64,000 nt of DNA from Gymnorhina tibicen (lineage: Eukaryota > Chordata > Aves > Passeriformes > Artamidae): the NCBI GenBank assembly GCA_013399875.1, contig VXAZ01003832.1:1755255-1819254 (forward strand). The letters are read 5' to 3'. The notes under the pieces were generated by a model. That model worked only from the letters and a program-made list of their open reading frames with translations. It was not told the origin of the DNA and ran no database searches. A program made the position numbers and the translations under genes. Positions 1-12,500 of this stretch are shown here, one piece after another. Positions within the stretch are counted from its first letter, which is position 1; each line of letters begins with the position of its first letter.

Positions 1-3000
1 TTGGATACAGATAATAATGTGTGATGCCCTATTTCTTGTTTTAATTTTGTCTGTGGATTTGTAAGGCTGAACTTTTCTATGAGTGAAGTGATTGCAAACA
101 TTTTCCTTAACCTTTCGCCTGCCCTCCTGCCCCCAAGGTGTTCTTCAATGCTTGCTATGGAAGAGCGACTGATTACTAACATTTCTTAAAGGAAAGGGTA
201 AAAAAAAGGTAAATGCAACCACCCATAGGGGCCTGGAACAACTTTGGAAGGGAAATGGAATGTAGGACACAAAATCTTCTGTACTGTATTGTAGAAGTTT
301 CTTTAGTTCAGCCAAGGAATAATCAGAATATTGTAAACAGTCTTTTTGGATTAATTTGCAGTCCATGTCTGGTTATCTGTGACTCGATTTCTGTCAATAG
401 GAGGAAGAATTTCAGAAACAGAAGAACACGTAAAGGACCTTAAAGTAACTGTTCTTTGAGCAGCTAAACTAATTAGCCTGCTGTCTCCCATGTCCCTCAC
501 AAACCCCCGTTTTCCTTCATATTCCTGACATCTGCCGATGTAACAGCCCACATCTGCCCAACATGCCCAGAGCCACACCAAGTTTACAAAGATTTCTTGT
601 TTCAGACTAAGCCAGTTGATATGCATTTGCTCAATTATTGCCCAAAACACTCCTGCATGCAGCACCATCTATTCAAGTTTATTCCTAGACTCCTCAACCC
701 AGGACTCTTGTTTCCTTTTCTCCCAGGGATGCACGGAGCTTGTTCTAACAACATACTGAAAATAAAGGTCATAAGAGCAAAAGTCTCCCTCCCTTCTTCA
801 CAGTGGGGGCATAAACATGAGTTTCTACTCCATGTCAACACCAATTTTCATGCAACCTCTAAAACTTTAAAATTTTTAAGATTTTGCTTTAAATAGGCAA
901 AAAGATCCATTAGCTATTAGAGCATAGATAGAGACGGAGTAACAGTATATGCCTCATTTCTTTAAGTAGGCAGACAACAGATTAGGCAAAAGGATGCATT
1001 TTACAGAAAATGTTTATGTCACTCCGTGTGCCATCTAAAATTTTTGAATTTGTAACTTATCACCTAATGCACATTTGTTTGAAAATGGCAGACAAAGGAA
1101 GAATGCAAATATAAAAAATACTCCAAAAATTTCTTGGGCATAGTGGTACAGATCCCAACATTATGCAGCTAGTTTGAATAAATAAATAAAATCTGTAATA
1201 TTTACCTAGATAACAGCAATAAAATTACTAGTGATATGCTTTTCTGCCTTGACAGTAAATCAACATAAAAGATTTTAAAAAATGTTTCCTGTCATGTAAA
1301 TGAGTTAAAATGCTGCTTCCTGAATAATAAATATTTGGACCGTGCTGTGTTACATCAAGTCCCTATAAACAGAATATTCAGTTAACAATAGAGATAATGG
1401 AAAAGCTGACACCTCAAACACTTTTTTTATGTTGCACTGTTTTCTGAAAGACTAGAGTAAAACACTGTATGACACACTGCAGAGAAGTCCAAGGAAAGGA
1501 CTCAGCATTTAAATTTCCCAAATGAATGACATTTTCGACATTTCCCTTTAGAAAGTTCATGATGTATGGTAGGTTTTTGTTCTGCTTTTAGCTAGGAAAA
1601 AATTATCAGAATAATGATAGTAATTGGTAAACAGATGAGTGAGAAATCCCAGAACCAATCTCACATTAAAAGGCCACAATACATATTACTGAGGAATACT
1701 GCTCTGTAACAGTTTTGGTTGACTCATAGATGGCTTTTTGCTGTGGTTCTTTGGGGTTTTTTCTCTTCAAATAAAACTTTACAAGCAAGACAATACATTA
1801 AGAAGGTCTCAACAGGTCATATAATGCCTGGTAAGATCAATCACTTCTGCTACAGACATCCACATGACTTCTCTAACCAAAGCTTCCAGCAGCAGAGATC
1901 TCCACAACTGTCCCCGAGCATTAGGCGAGGTTACCTACCTCACCCACTTTTAAAAAAGTAATTTGCTAACATCTAATCTGAATCTCTCTCAATGCAAATT
2001 CATTTACCTCTTCTCCTGTTCTCAGTAGGCCTTGTAACTCCTCTTTCTTCCGTCTATTTTTCTTACTTTCTTGATTCTGCTGTTTATCCCATTTTTCTTT
2101 AAATTCAGTGTCCCAAACATGATATACCAGTTCTGCCAATATCCTATTATATATAACATAATGTAATGCTGTCTATAAATTATTTTTAAACAGCAGAACT
2201 GTGTGGGTTCATATTTAGTGTAGTATGCAATACAGTTACCATAAGCTTTTCTTCAGTTTTGTCTAAGCAAGATTCCTTCAAATTGTGATTGTGCAGCTAA
2301 TTAGTCCAAAGCATAGCACACTGCAGAAGACCTTACTAAATTTCACCCAATGTTTTATAGGCTATTGCTCCAGCATGTTTATCCTAATCGTGTCCTCCAA
2401 ATTTCTTGCTGCTTCCTCCTCATGACCACCTGCAAGGTAAACCAGTATGCTGAGCACACCCAAACTAAACCTTCCAGAAACACATTCAGTCCCCTATTCA
2501 ATAGCAGATGCTTCACACAATTAGTCTGCACAGTTTCCTAACTACTGGCTGATTCAGTTTGCAGCTGTTTCATCTGCCATGTATTTCTTTTCCTTGCTTA
2601 AAAGTGCAGCATGCAAAAAAAAAAAAAAAAGTCCAGGCCTTAAAGGCAAGGTGCATCTCACCTTCAGCCTCTCTGACTCTAAAAGGCCTGCCACTTTTAC
2701 AAAATTAAATTAGACTGGTTTGAAAAGAGTTGCTCTCAATCAAGATGCCCTGTATAGCTTGGGATTTCCAAATAGCTTGGGATTGCCAAGGATTTTAAGC
2801 TCCAGCACTTTACTTGAACTTAATTTAGGTAAACTGTCTGCAATTCTCTGATCCTCCTCTTCCATTCTCTTACTTTTTTCCATCTTTCTGAAAATTCACC
2901 TTCTGTTAATGTTTTCTTGAATAGGAATATTTTACCCATTTCCCTAAATGGGATGACATTCATCAGGATCAGCCAATACAACAGTAATCTCTTTCTTCCT

Positions 3001-3715
3001 CTTTCTACACCTATATCATTGACAGTAATCATGCTAGCTATGTGAGAAGATCACCATTAATTCCCTCTTCCACCTATAATGATTACCCATAGATTTCCAC
3101 ACTCAAATTAAGCGGCAGTCTGGACCTCAAACCATGTACAACCTTGACAAACCAATGTCACTCCTATTAATAAGGCAATATAAATATTCAAGCCTCTGAA
3201 TCACTTCACCAGATTTTTTTATAGCACATAACTTTGACAATTCCTCCTCTTTATGTCTTGCATATCTTGTCTAGCATTTAGAAATTTAAGATGGGCAGCA
3301 GTCTGCTGCTTTTTTCTCGTCTCTCCCCCATTAGCCCAGCAATCATGAAATAGGTATCAACGGGTCCTGATGTTACCAAACACATATATTTTAACATCAT
3401 TATGCCATTTTTTACAACACTACGTTGACTCTCATATCAAGCTTCCAGAAGAGATAAAAGCCGCATTCCCATCCCAACAACCACTAACTCAAAGTGTCCT
3501 AACCAGCATCATTCTGGCTCACCTATCAAACTACATTTTAACAATAAGAACCCCAGAAACAGAAAAGAACACAATGCAAATGTGAATCTTGGGTATAACA
3601 GCAGTGTCTCCCCACCCAAGCAGGACCTGTCTGATAAACCAAAGCAGTTTATCATCTCCAAGAAAGAATACACACAAACCATATCTGTGACACTTACTTT
3701 CACCCTGTCTTTCCT
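1..3715. other. Intergenic, AT-rich, no gene seen
   Basis: Short open frames on both strands lack family resemblance and show no exon-like splice signals. The only local structures are a run of 16 A at 2615-2630 and an 18-bp tandem duplication at 2756-2791. Nothing else was recognised. Confidence 0.6.
2756..2791. repeat. 18-bp tandem duplication, two copies
   Basis: Two adjacent 18-bp units both begin AGCTTGGGATT and differ at a few bases near their ends. It looks like a simple local duplication with no evident function. Confidence 0.6.
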
Positions 3716-3922
3716 CCCAGATGTCGCTGTGGAGGGGTCTTTCATCCCCGTCAGAGGACTGGGAGGTCGGAGGCAACCACCGCGGCAAAGTCCGGGAAGT
3801 GTCCTCACAGACCACTGCGCTTAGGAGCGCCCAGGGCAGCCGGTGGAGCACTGACGGGAAGTGCAAAGTAGACGCCGAGGACAAAAAGGCGAGAGAGGCT
3901 TTCCCATATGGGGTTCCAAGGC

Positions 3923-3928
3923 TTTATT
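3923..3928 (-). terminator. LTR polyadenylation signal AATAAA
   Basis: AATAAA on the minus strand lies about 55 bases downstream of the LTR TATA-like box at 3981-3988. This is the spacing expected for a short R region. Confidence 0.6.
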
Positions 3929-3980
3929 CCCCGAAGGGGTCCAGGGACAGAAAAACACAAAATGCTGGCTAGCTCGGCTA

Positions 3981-3988
3981 GTTATAGG
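3981..3988 (-). promoter_or_regulatory. LTR TATA-like box
   Basis: CCTATAAC on the minus strand, upstream of the AATAAA at 3923-3928. If active, transcription would start near 3955 and run leftwards out of the LTR into the intergenic sequence. Confidence 0.5.
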
Positions 3989-4285
3989 GTGTGGGTGGAT
4001 CAAGAAACAACCAAGGAGGGAAGGTATTGAGAGGGGAGAGAAATGGGATTGGACAACATTGACCAATGGGGAAAAGGATCAAAACTGACCAATTGGGGTA
4101 CAGTTCTGAGGGAAGGTTCTGGAACAGGTGGTTTAACTGACATAGGGGAGGGTACAAACTTTTGATGGACAGCTTAGGGGGAGGGGAATGTACGTAATGC
4201 AGGGGCAGAGGCCCCAGGGGTGACATTATACCATTTGATTGCCTCGAGTGGCTCAGCCACTATGGGGCACACCACAACACCCTGA

Positions 4286-7200
4286 CATTCAAGAACTCCA
4301 CTTTTCTTTTAAGGCTCCCAGGCAAGCAAACTACATGTGGCGCACTCTCTTAAATGTAAGCAACTAGAAATATTTTTTCATTGAAATTGGAACAGATTAG
4401 CAGTAGTCACTTTGTGGAGAGTATTGAGACCTCCAAAACAGAAAACATGACTCTAAAGTAAATATATTTATCTCAATTGTCTCAAGAATATAGTCAACTG
4501 TATTTGGATTTTAAGTCTTATGAAAGTATGTTGGAAAAACTAAACCACAATCTTCTATTCTTGCTGTCAGAAAAAGTTAAAAGGAAAGAAAATTTGAGGG
4601 TTATTTGTTGTTTGGGGTTTTTTTTCAACCTTGACACTTTCAAGAAGTCATATCCCAAGAAACATTGCTCAAATAACTTTAATTCTGTTAAAAAAAAAAA
4701 AATCGCAGTCCTAGACTTTAACTCTGCTCTTGGCTTTTAGAAATATGTATAGCTTATTGAGGCTGTAGTTAATTATGACTTAGTGGGTTTTTTTTCTCTA
4801 CAGTACTTCACATACTACATTTACAAAATAAATTACAGCAAATTTCCCAGGGTCAGAAACCAGTGTCTATACAGACAGGGACAAGAGCCTAAAAGCAGCA
4901 AGAGATATCACAGAAAACTTTTTTAACAGAAAAAGAACATATAGACTTTACAAGTATCCATAAACCCCACACTAACTAGACAGTGTACACATATGGATGT
5001 GCACACACAGATCCACATCTCATTTTCTTAGCAATGAACTAAATCATTGGGAAATCATAGCAAAGGTCACTGTTCTCTCCCGTAGGCTATTGGGTATCTT
5101 TGGTGCATGCCCAAGATCATTCTTTTGCAAACCTGTACTAGATCAAGGTCTAGTTTAGAGAGTAGGGAAAAATCCTACTGCACTAATCGCAGTATCCAGT
5201 CTCAAGGTATTACAAGCCCTTTACTCTGCACATGGCCTAAGTTTACCTAACATCTTTATCTCAATTTCCAGAGGTGCTGTACTGAAAAAAAAAGCTTCAG
5301 TGGAATTTGGGGTGGCAATATAAGCAGCAGTGTTAAAACAAGGATCTTCAAGAGCCATAATAAATTTGAATATCCAGTATTGGTAGGATTTATATTTGTG
5401 AACTGATGGGCCCAGGAAATTCTACAGAAAACTGAATTTCTTCTTGTTTTTCCTCTTCCTTTCTCTCCTTCCCCAGTAATAGATATTAAATCAAGTTTAC
5501 ATATAAAGATACTGCTTCTAACAGTTCTTTGGGAAGGGAGGAAGGGTTCCCCCTGGTTCTCGTTAAAACTATAATATTGTAATTCAGAAAAAAGCCATGA
5601 GAGATTATGTGATGGATAAAAAAATAGGCAATGGCAATAACTTTTAGGAATTACTAACAGGCAAATTATTCTTGCCTGCAAGAGCAGGGCATATGTGAAT
5701 TTCTTGTTTGTTTGAAGTAGCACTATCTCAGCCATATTCCTTTCCATGATTGCCTGATCCAACAAGATGTACCTGTCCTCTTAAACATGAGACCAGCCAA
5801 AACTTAGCCCCATAGGTGGAAAGCAACCTGAATTGATTAATTTGTTTACCAAGATGTGGAAAGCCGTTGGATTGCCTCTAGCCCACCTGTAGTAATTAAT
5901 TATACAAACATGCCCTATATAAACCTCCAAGGGGATTCTAACACCCACGCCCCCACAATCCATTCTCAAATGCTGTTTTATGTTAACTCCACAAAATATA
6001 CAAAACTTCATTGAAACTGTTAATGGAAAATGCAATTGCTAATAAAAAACATTAGTTCACTGTTAATATTCTCTCCCTTTCCCTGAACCTCAAAGCCAGG
6101 TAAAAGATGAGCACTTTGCAGATTTGTACCCTTTCAGACTTTTTCCTTTGTCACTGCCTTAGTATTCTTCAATGTAACTCCTGTATTTGGGGCTTTGTTT
6201 GTTTTTTTTTTTTTTATAAAAGATGTTTGGCAAAGTCCAATATCACTCACAATATTCCAAAAGCATAAATATTAGAAATAAAAAATTAAATTATATGAAA
6301 TACACTATAATATCAGCAAGGCTCTTTCTTCTTACTATGTAGAGCCTTTTATTAAAATCTAATACTAACACCAGATTAATGTGACAGCCATGAGTATACA
6401 AACCAAGTTACAAAGGAAATAAGCTTTTATTACTTTTCCAAAGATACAACTAGCTTAAAAGTAAGAGAGGGATGATGAAAATTGCTCAAAGGAGGGGAAA
6501 AAAAACCAAACCAAAACCCAGATTGTTTCTGGAAAAAAAATATTCAAATTGTTAAGCAGTTAATTGGATTGCCAGGCTTACATTTAATACAGCAATCCTC
6601 CTTACTCAAAGTCTTTACTTAGGCTGTGTATTTCCCCATGTACAAGTCAAGTACAAGAGGATTTAAATAAAACTTTAACATTTGAGATGTTTCAGTTCTT
6701 ATGATGGAGTTAAGCTCTAGTACACAATACCAATACAGGCAATAACCAGAGCCAGTAACAAAAAATAGAATTGGATTAATCAGATGCCAAAAACATGCAT
6801 AACAACACACCTCAAAATAGGTTTCGTCCTGCTGGAATTCTCCAGTGCTATGACTTCAAATGCAAGTTGCAGACCTCCAGCTGGAATCATCCCTCTCAAA
6901 ACTCATCAGACATCGGAGTGAGTCACTCTTTATCATTCACATTAACAATAGCAAGTTTTAGTGCCATTAGTGAAGTCGAACATTAAACTTTTTCTAAACC
7001 ATTGAACAGATGTTCCAACCTTTATGCTCGCATGACTTTTTTCCTAATTGCCTCTGTTACATCCTACCAGAAACCTGTTGTTCTGGCAACTCTGCACAGG
7101 ACTTGAATTTCATCCGAAACTTTTCTGATCTCCTTCCACCTCTGCAAACCCTTTTGCCAATTCCCTCGCAGAGGGCAGCAGCAGCTAACACCTGTGCTGC

Positions 7201-9414
7201 TAACAGAGTGAGGTCTCACAAGGAGATGAAAAGACAGGGCTACAGAAGTGACAGCAGCAAGAGAAGGAGGAATATTTTTCATATGGGGGTCTGAGCACCA
7301 GGGAAGCACAGTGGTGGGATGGCATGGAGCACTGAGCACAAAGGGGCCAGACACACCTCCAACTATCCTGTTTACATTTAGTCCCTCAACAGAAATCCAC
7401 TGTCACAGGTTAAGAACAGATGTTCAGAATGAGCTGTAATTAAGCCTTTTTTCTCCTTTACCCCTCCTTTCCCTTAAAGCTCATTCACTGAACATCTTTC
7501 TGCCCCATCAGAATCCCATGAGGCTGGGAATGAAACCAACAGAATTCTTTATTTTCAGAAGACGTAACTGCAAATGGCTTCCAGCTGAAATATTAGAAAT
7601 CTTTTCAAGTAAAGTGACTTGATATGACTCATTTGCTAATGTCATAAGCCTGTGGCACAAAACATCTTTAAAAGGATAGTTTTGTCTAACTGCTTATTAA
7701 ATAGAGTCAATTTTCATATTACTATCTTTTTGTTTTCCTTCTACATTCCAAATAATCTAATTTCTCAACAATTAAGCAGTTTGCTTTAATATACTCCTGC
7801 TGATTTAAACAGGAAACAATAGAAGCAAAAGGATATAATCTTTATTAGGTCAGTGATAGTTTCAATAGGTTGCAGTAAATTAAAAATTTCGTTATATGCA
7901 ATTAAGCAACTTCATTAATATAATTGCCGTTTTCCTCACTCTTTTGGCTTAGTATACACCAGTAATTATATTGAGATATACACTCATTCATGCACATACA
8001 TATAATTTCCACCTACAACCTCTACATCACTTGCCAGTGAAAATCAGTAATGTGCTTCGGAAAGACAGTTAAGAAACCACACCTAAAAAAATAACTTCCC
8101 ATCCTGGACAGTGCTGTAAGAATCACCCTTCAGCTGTGTAAGCAAAACACATGGGAGCATATATGTGCCATATTGGCTCATGACTTAATCATTCTCTTAA
8201 TAAATCAGATCCTATTTGTTTTCCGGCTACAGAGCCTGGACAAGATTCAGAACCTGGACTGAAATCTGAAATGCCATGCCACAGTACAATGCTGCTCCAA
8301 TACCAGATAGAATACTAGTCTGCTCTAAAACTTCATGTTTCCAACTTTGCAGAAGAAGGAGTTATGTTATGAAACTAGTAAAAAAAAAAAAAGTCAAAAA
8401 ATGTTATGATTGTCTATCTTGCGGAAGGGAAGCAATTTTCAGCCAAGTAATTGGTACATTTTCTTAGTGCATTATGTTTCCCAAAACATGTTACTGTAGG
8501 TGGAGATTAGCATCCCTTTTCTTCAAGAGGAAAATTACTTGTCTTCTATAGTGACTGGAGCTGTCATTCCAAGAGCTGACAAATGTTAACAATCTCTAGA
8601 GGTGTTCTTTACAAACATCTCAAAAATAAATAAATATATTCAGATCAAAGATCCAATGACCAAAGAAAGGTTATAAATAGAAGGAAAATACCACTGTTTG
8701 AATATTCAAATGCATCACATATCCATCATTTCCAACATAAGGAAAACTATTTTAAAATAGCTAAATTGGCACATTAACAACTAATATGGAACCTTGCCAG
8801 AGAAAAAACACAAGTATTATTTATTAACAACAAAAAAAGTTTGCTGTATCTCCCATTTTGCAGATAACATCGAAGAGGAAATGAAAATAGACAACAGTTC
8901 CATTCCAGCCACCCAATCTAGTAATCTGTGCAGACAAATTAGCAAAACCCTTACATCTGGAATTTTAAAAGTGCACAGATATTTTTCTTTAAACCTTCTT
9001 GTTGTTCATCATATCCTCACTGCAGTTTCTTGAAATTGTTTCCAGTGCATGCAACAACAAAACACGAAGCTGCATTGTGTTATCCCACATGCTGAAAGCA
9101 GGTCCACAAAGTCCGAACAAACCAATTTGCTCAAATCAATTTATTAAACCACAGTAACTACTGCAATTTGTTTAAACTATGATGCCAATGTCCCATGACA
9201 TTGTCTATGTGTATAGCACACTTAAACATTTAAAATTTCAACAATAAAGCTCATCTTGGTTTAAAAAATTTATAGCAATTCACTCATAAACACAACATGA
9301 AAGGACACCTAAACACTTTTCCTTCTTATTTGAAAGAAACTGTCAATCACAGAACAAGGTGCTTTACTGAGATTTTGACTGAGAAACGCTCTTACCCTTC
9401 CTGTAATACTTCAG
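4286..9414. other. Intergenic, AT-rich, no gene seen
   Basis: The longest open frame (minus strand, 5256-5765, 169 codons) matches no family I know and has a composition expected of non-coding AT-rich DNA. The stretch 7615-7990 is rich in homeodomain-like AATTAAG and TTAAT cores, described among the findings. Otherwise nothing was recognised. Confidence 0.55.
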
Positions 9415-9538
9415 AATAGCAGCTGCTCTCGGCCACACGGCACAGCTCTTAGGGAGGGTCCTGTGCAGGGCCGGGAACTGGGCTAGATGATCCTTGTGGG
9501 TCCCTTTCCAACTCAGCTTATTCTGTGATTCTGTGATT
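9415..9538 (+). mobile_element. CR1-type LINE 3' end fragment, plus orientation
   Basis: The segment ends in the characteristic avian CR1 tail: a stretch reading TAGATGATCCTTGTGGGTCC, then CCTTTCCAACTCAG, then two copies of the TTCTGTGA unit at about 9521-9538. Only the last ~120 bases of the element are present, as is normal for 5'-truncated CR1 copies. No coding part remains. Confidence 0.85.
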
Positions 9539-12500
9539 AAAATCAGTACAAAGTGGAAAAGATTTTTTTTTTCCCAGGGTGAGACTTTTGATAGGAGACA
9601 AATACCAACATATCAGAAAACCTTAGCTAAAATTACAGCTCTACAGGTTGTAGGACCACCTTCAGAGAACTACAACCTGAACAATAATCAAAATAATGGA
9701 AAAAAAAGTAGCAGCCAATACAGCTCACTAATGTAATATTGAAAAAAAAGTAGGAAAAAAGAAACAGATTAGGAGATTCTCATTATACTTTCAAAACTTT
9801 TCATTTCTCAATCTCCTGATGTAAACCAAGGATTTAATTTTAATATAAAATTAGTGCCCTATCAGATGAATAACAGAAACATAAATAAATCAGCCTTGCA
9901 ACTAGTTTAGCCCAGAGCTATAAGTAACTCTTCTAAAATGAAGCACACCACAGAATTCTCAATGCATTTAAAGAATCTCCTTCTTGCAAGAGATGGACCT
10001 TCTTCACCCTGCTCAAAGCTAGATTTGAGCACGTTACCTTCAAGCACATGATCATCACATGATGGGCTCTGCCGAACACACAACCTCACATAAATTTATA
10101 GGCTCTAAACAATGGGATTTAGAAATAGTGGATGAAAAATTTGCCGTGGGGAAGAGGAGATGGAAGACTCAAGACCTAATTATTTCAGTCTTACAGAAGA
10201 ATTAGTATCTCAAATGATAAAGACAAAGTAATACAGACTGAGGACATGCAAGCAGGCAATATTTTTTTAGGGTCAGACTATACCTGCTTTGGGCAGTAAA
10301 ACAAGAAATGACAGCTTCAAACCAAGAACTGAAAAACACCCCACTGGCTACAAGGCAGAGCTTCACGTTTCCTTAGCCCTTCATCTTCTCCATTATGAGG
10401 TCTGACCTCCACCAGACGCAAATGCTGGTGATTTCAGCATTCTCTTTCAGTTACTGTGGAGACAGACCTGGATTACATCTCCTCATTCCACAGGTGGAAG
10501 GGACACAAGGCAGCCCACTATGGATGAGCTACACCTGCCCCAGCTAATAAACATTTCTCATGTATCCTCCCACACATAGCCAATCATCTATATCCTGCAA
10601 AGTTTCAGAAGCAGAACTATCCAGCAGGATCATATTTGTAGCAGAAAGGTAGACATCAAAATTTTCTTCTGCTGCTTAGATGTAAAGGAGAACAACTTAG
10701 AACATTTAAGCCCCTGAAAGGCTTAAATGAAAGACTCATTCTTACTTACTTCACTCACTTTGTTACGTGGAAGTTCATATAGTGGAGAAAGGAAGGAAGC
10801 TGTGATACCTTATCTTTGAAGGGCCATTATTTTAAAAGTAAAACTAATTAATGAAAAGAATAGTATGTGTTTTAGAAAATAGTTATGAATAAATAAATTC
10901 TACCAGTATACAGGTTATAAGCCTAAGAAAAAATACAGTTTCTTCTAAAGACAGAATGTCATACCCATATAGTGAAACCTATTTGATAATTTTTCCTTTA
11001 AGTAGGACTGGGATTACTCATTAGTTGACTGAAGCACTATAGTACATACACTGACCTTGTGCAATGCTTGTTATTAGTGACTCTTTTGATCATACAACTT
11101 CTTAGTTTGCAAATAGGAACAGTTTTTTGTCATTAGTCATGGTAAAGTGCCGGTTTAACTTGCACTGGAACAAGGAAGACGTAGGAGTAAGCCAAAGTTA
11201 AAACTTTCTGATACTAAACAGCAGGTTGCCTGCTGTTTTCAGCATTAGCATTTAAGTTCACTGCAGCTCAACTCATTTTGTATCAGAGGAGATTTATATC
11301 AAGCTGTGGGAAGGCATGTCAGCTTCTGGTTCTGTCTTACAGAATTACCATCAAGAACACAGATTATAAGAAGCAAAAAATAAAAGGAAAGTCAGGGGAA
11401 TATTTCATGTGGTACCAAAACTTGTAAAGGTTACTCTGGTGCTAGAAGTATTTTGTAAACATCTTGCTCTTTGACATACTTCTTGAAAAGAAAGGTTTTC
11501 TTTTCTAATTGAGGTGTACAGTGAATTGCAATTCTATATACATGCAAGCCAGTATTAAACTACATAATTTGCTTTGTCTTATTCTGAAGTAAAATTTACT
11601 GTTCATTTGTCCTTTTGCTGCCTCCTTATGCTGAGATCCCCAAAGGTGCGGTGCCAACTGCAAACATTCACAAGGGCATTTTGACCATGATATTAGACTA
11701 TTCAAATTGAGGAAAAAAGCACCTTGAGGGTGTAACCTGGGTATTTTACATCCTGAAAAAGGAAATCACATTCTCTATCTGGGATACAACTGAAACCCCA
11801 AGTTTGGTATTCTCAGAATATTACTTTATTAATAGTAGATTTTATGATACACTGTTTCACAAGCAAAAGTATTTTCAATATCATTGAAATATTTGACTAT
11901 ATAAATACAGACACATAAGGAAAAAAATCTCAAGTTTTCTCTTTGTTCAAATATTTAGCTATGAACATGCTTTTTCAAACACAGCAGGATTACTTAAAAT
12001 TTCACTGCATTAAGACAGAACTTCTTTATTGGAAAATGTTTGACATCACCAAGTAAAAACGAGCCCACATACAAAAAATCCCCACTATCACCTCCCTGTT
12101 GTTCTACTGCCTTCCACTGCTGTTACATCAGCCCAATACTTGTGACAAATTAACTCTACCCTGCAGCCAAGTGAATTTCTATTAGTGACTACTTATGGAG
12201 GAAAGTAAAAACAGGATAGTCAAGGGCTCTGCCCATCAGACAAAGCCAGCTGTCATTCTGCTTAACTTCTACAACAAATGTCCTCAGACCCACAGGAGAG
12301 AAAAGAAACACCATTTGGCATTTAAACTTGAGGTGCCAGGATTCATTAAAGCGGAAAACAAGCCTGGATTGATTACTCCGATTTTAAAAGGTCATGAATT
12401 GCTAAGGTTTTTTTGTTTCTTTTAATGCATATTTAGTTGTTTTACAAGGCAATTGTTTTAAATTGTAAATTATAACCCTGTATAATGGGTACTGCCTTAA

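Larger units (their letters stand above)
3716..4285 (-). mobile_element. Solo LTR of an endogenous retrovirus, with target-site duplication
   Basis: Read on the minus strand, the 558-bp element at 3722-4279 starts TGT and ends ACA, as retroviral LTRs do. It is flanked by a 6-bp target duplication with one mismatch (CCCAGA at 3716-3721, CCCTGA at 4280-4285). In the minus orientation the LTR parts are in the right order: a U3 of about 320 bp with CCAAT boxes near 4033 and 4092, a TATA-like CCTATAAC at 3981-3988, an AATAAA signal at 3923-3928, then a U5 of about 185 bp. No gag, pol or env sequence lies next to it, so the internal part was probably lost by LTR-LTR recombination. A 6-bp duplication fits the ERVK-like class; that class call is inference. 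Nearly intact ends suggest a fairly recent insertion. Confidence 0.85.

Noticed and set aside
3582..4226. Open frames on both strands within the solo LTR
   Set aside because: LTRs of this kind are non-coding; the frames do not resemble viral proteins and overlap the promoter and poly(A) signals.
5256..5765. Minus-strand open frame of 169 codons
   Set aside because: No recognisable domain, no splice or promoter context, and AT-rich composition like the flanks.
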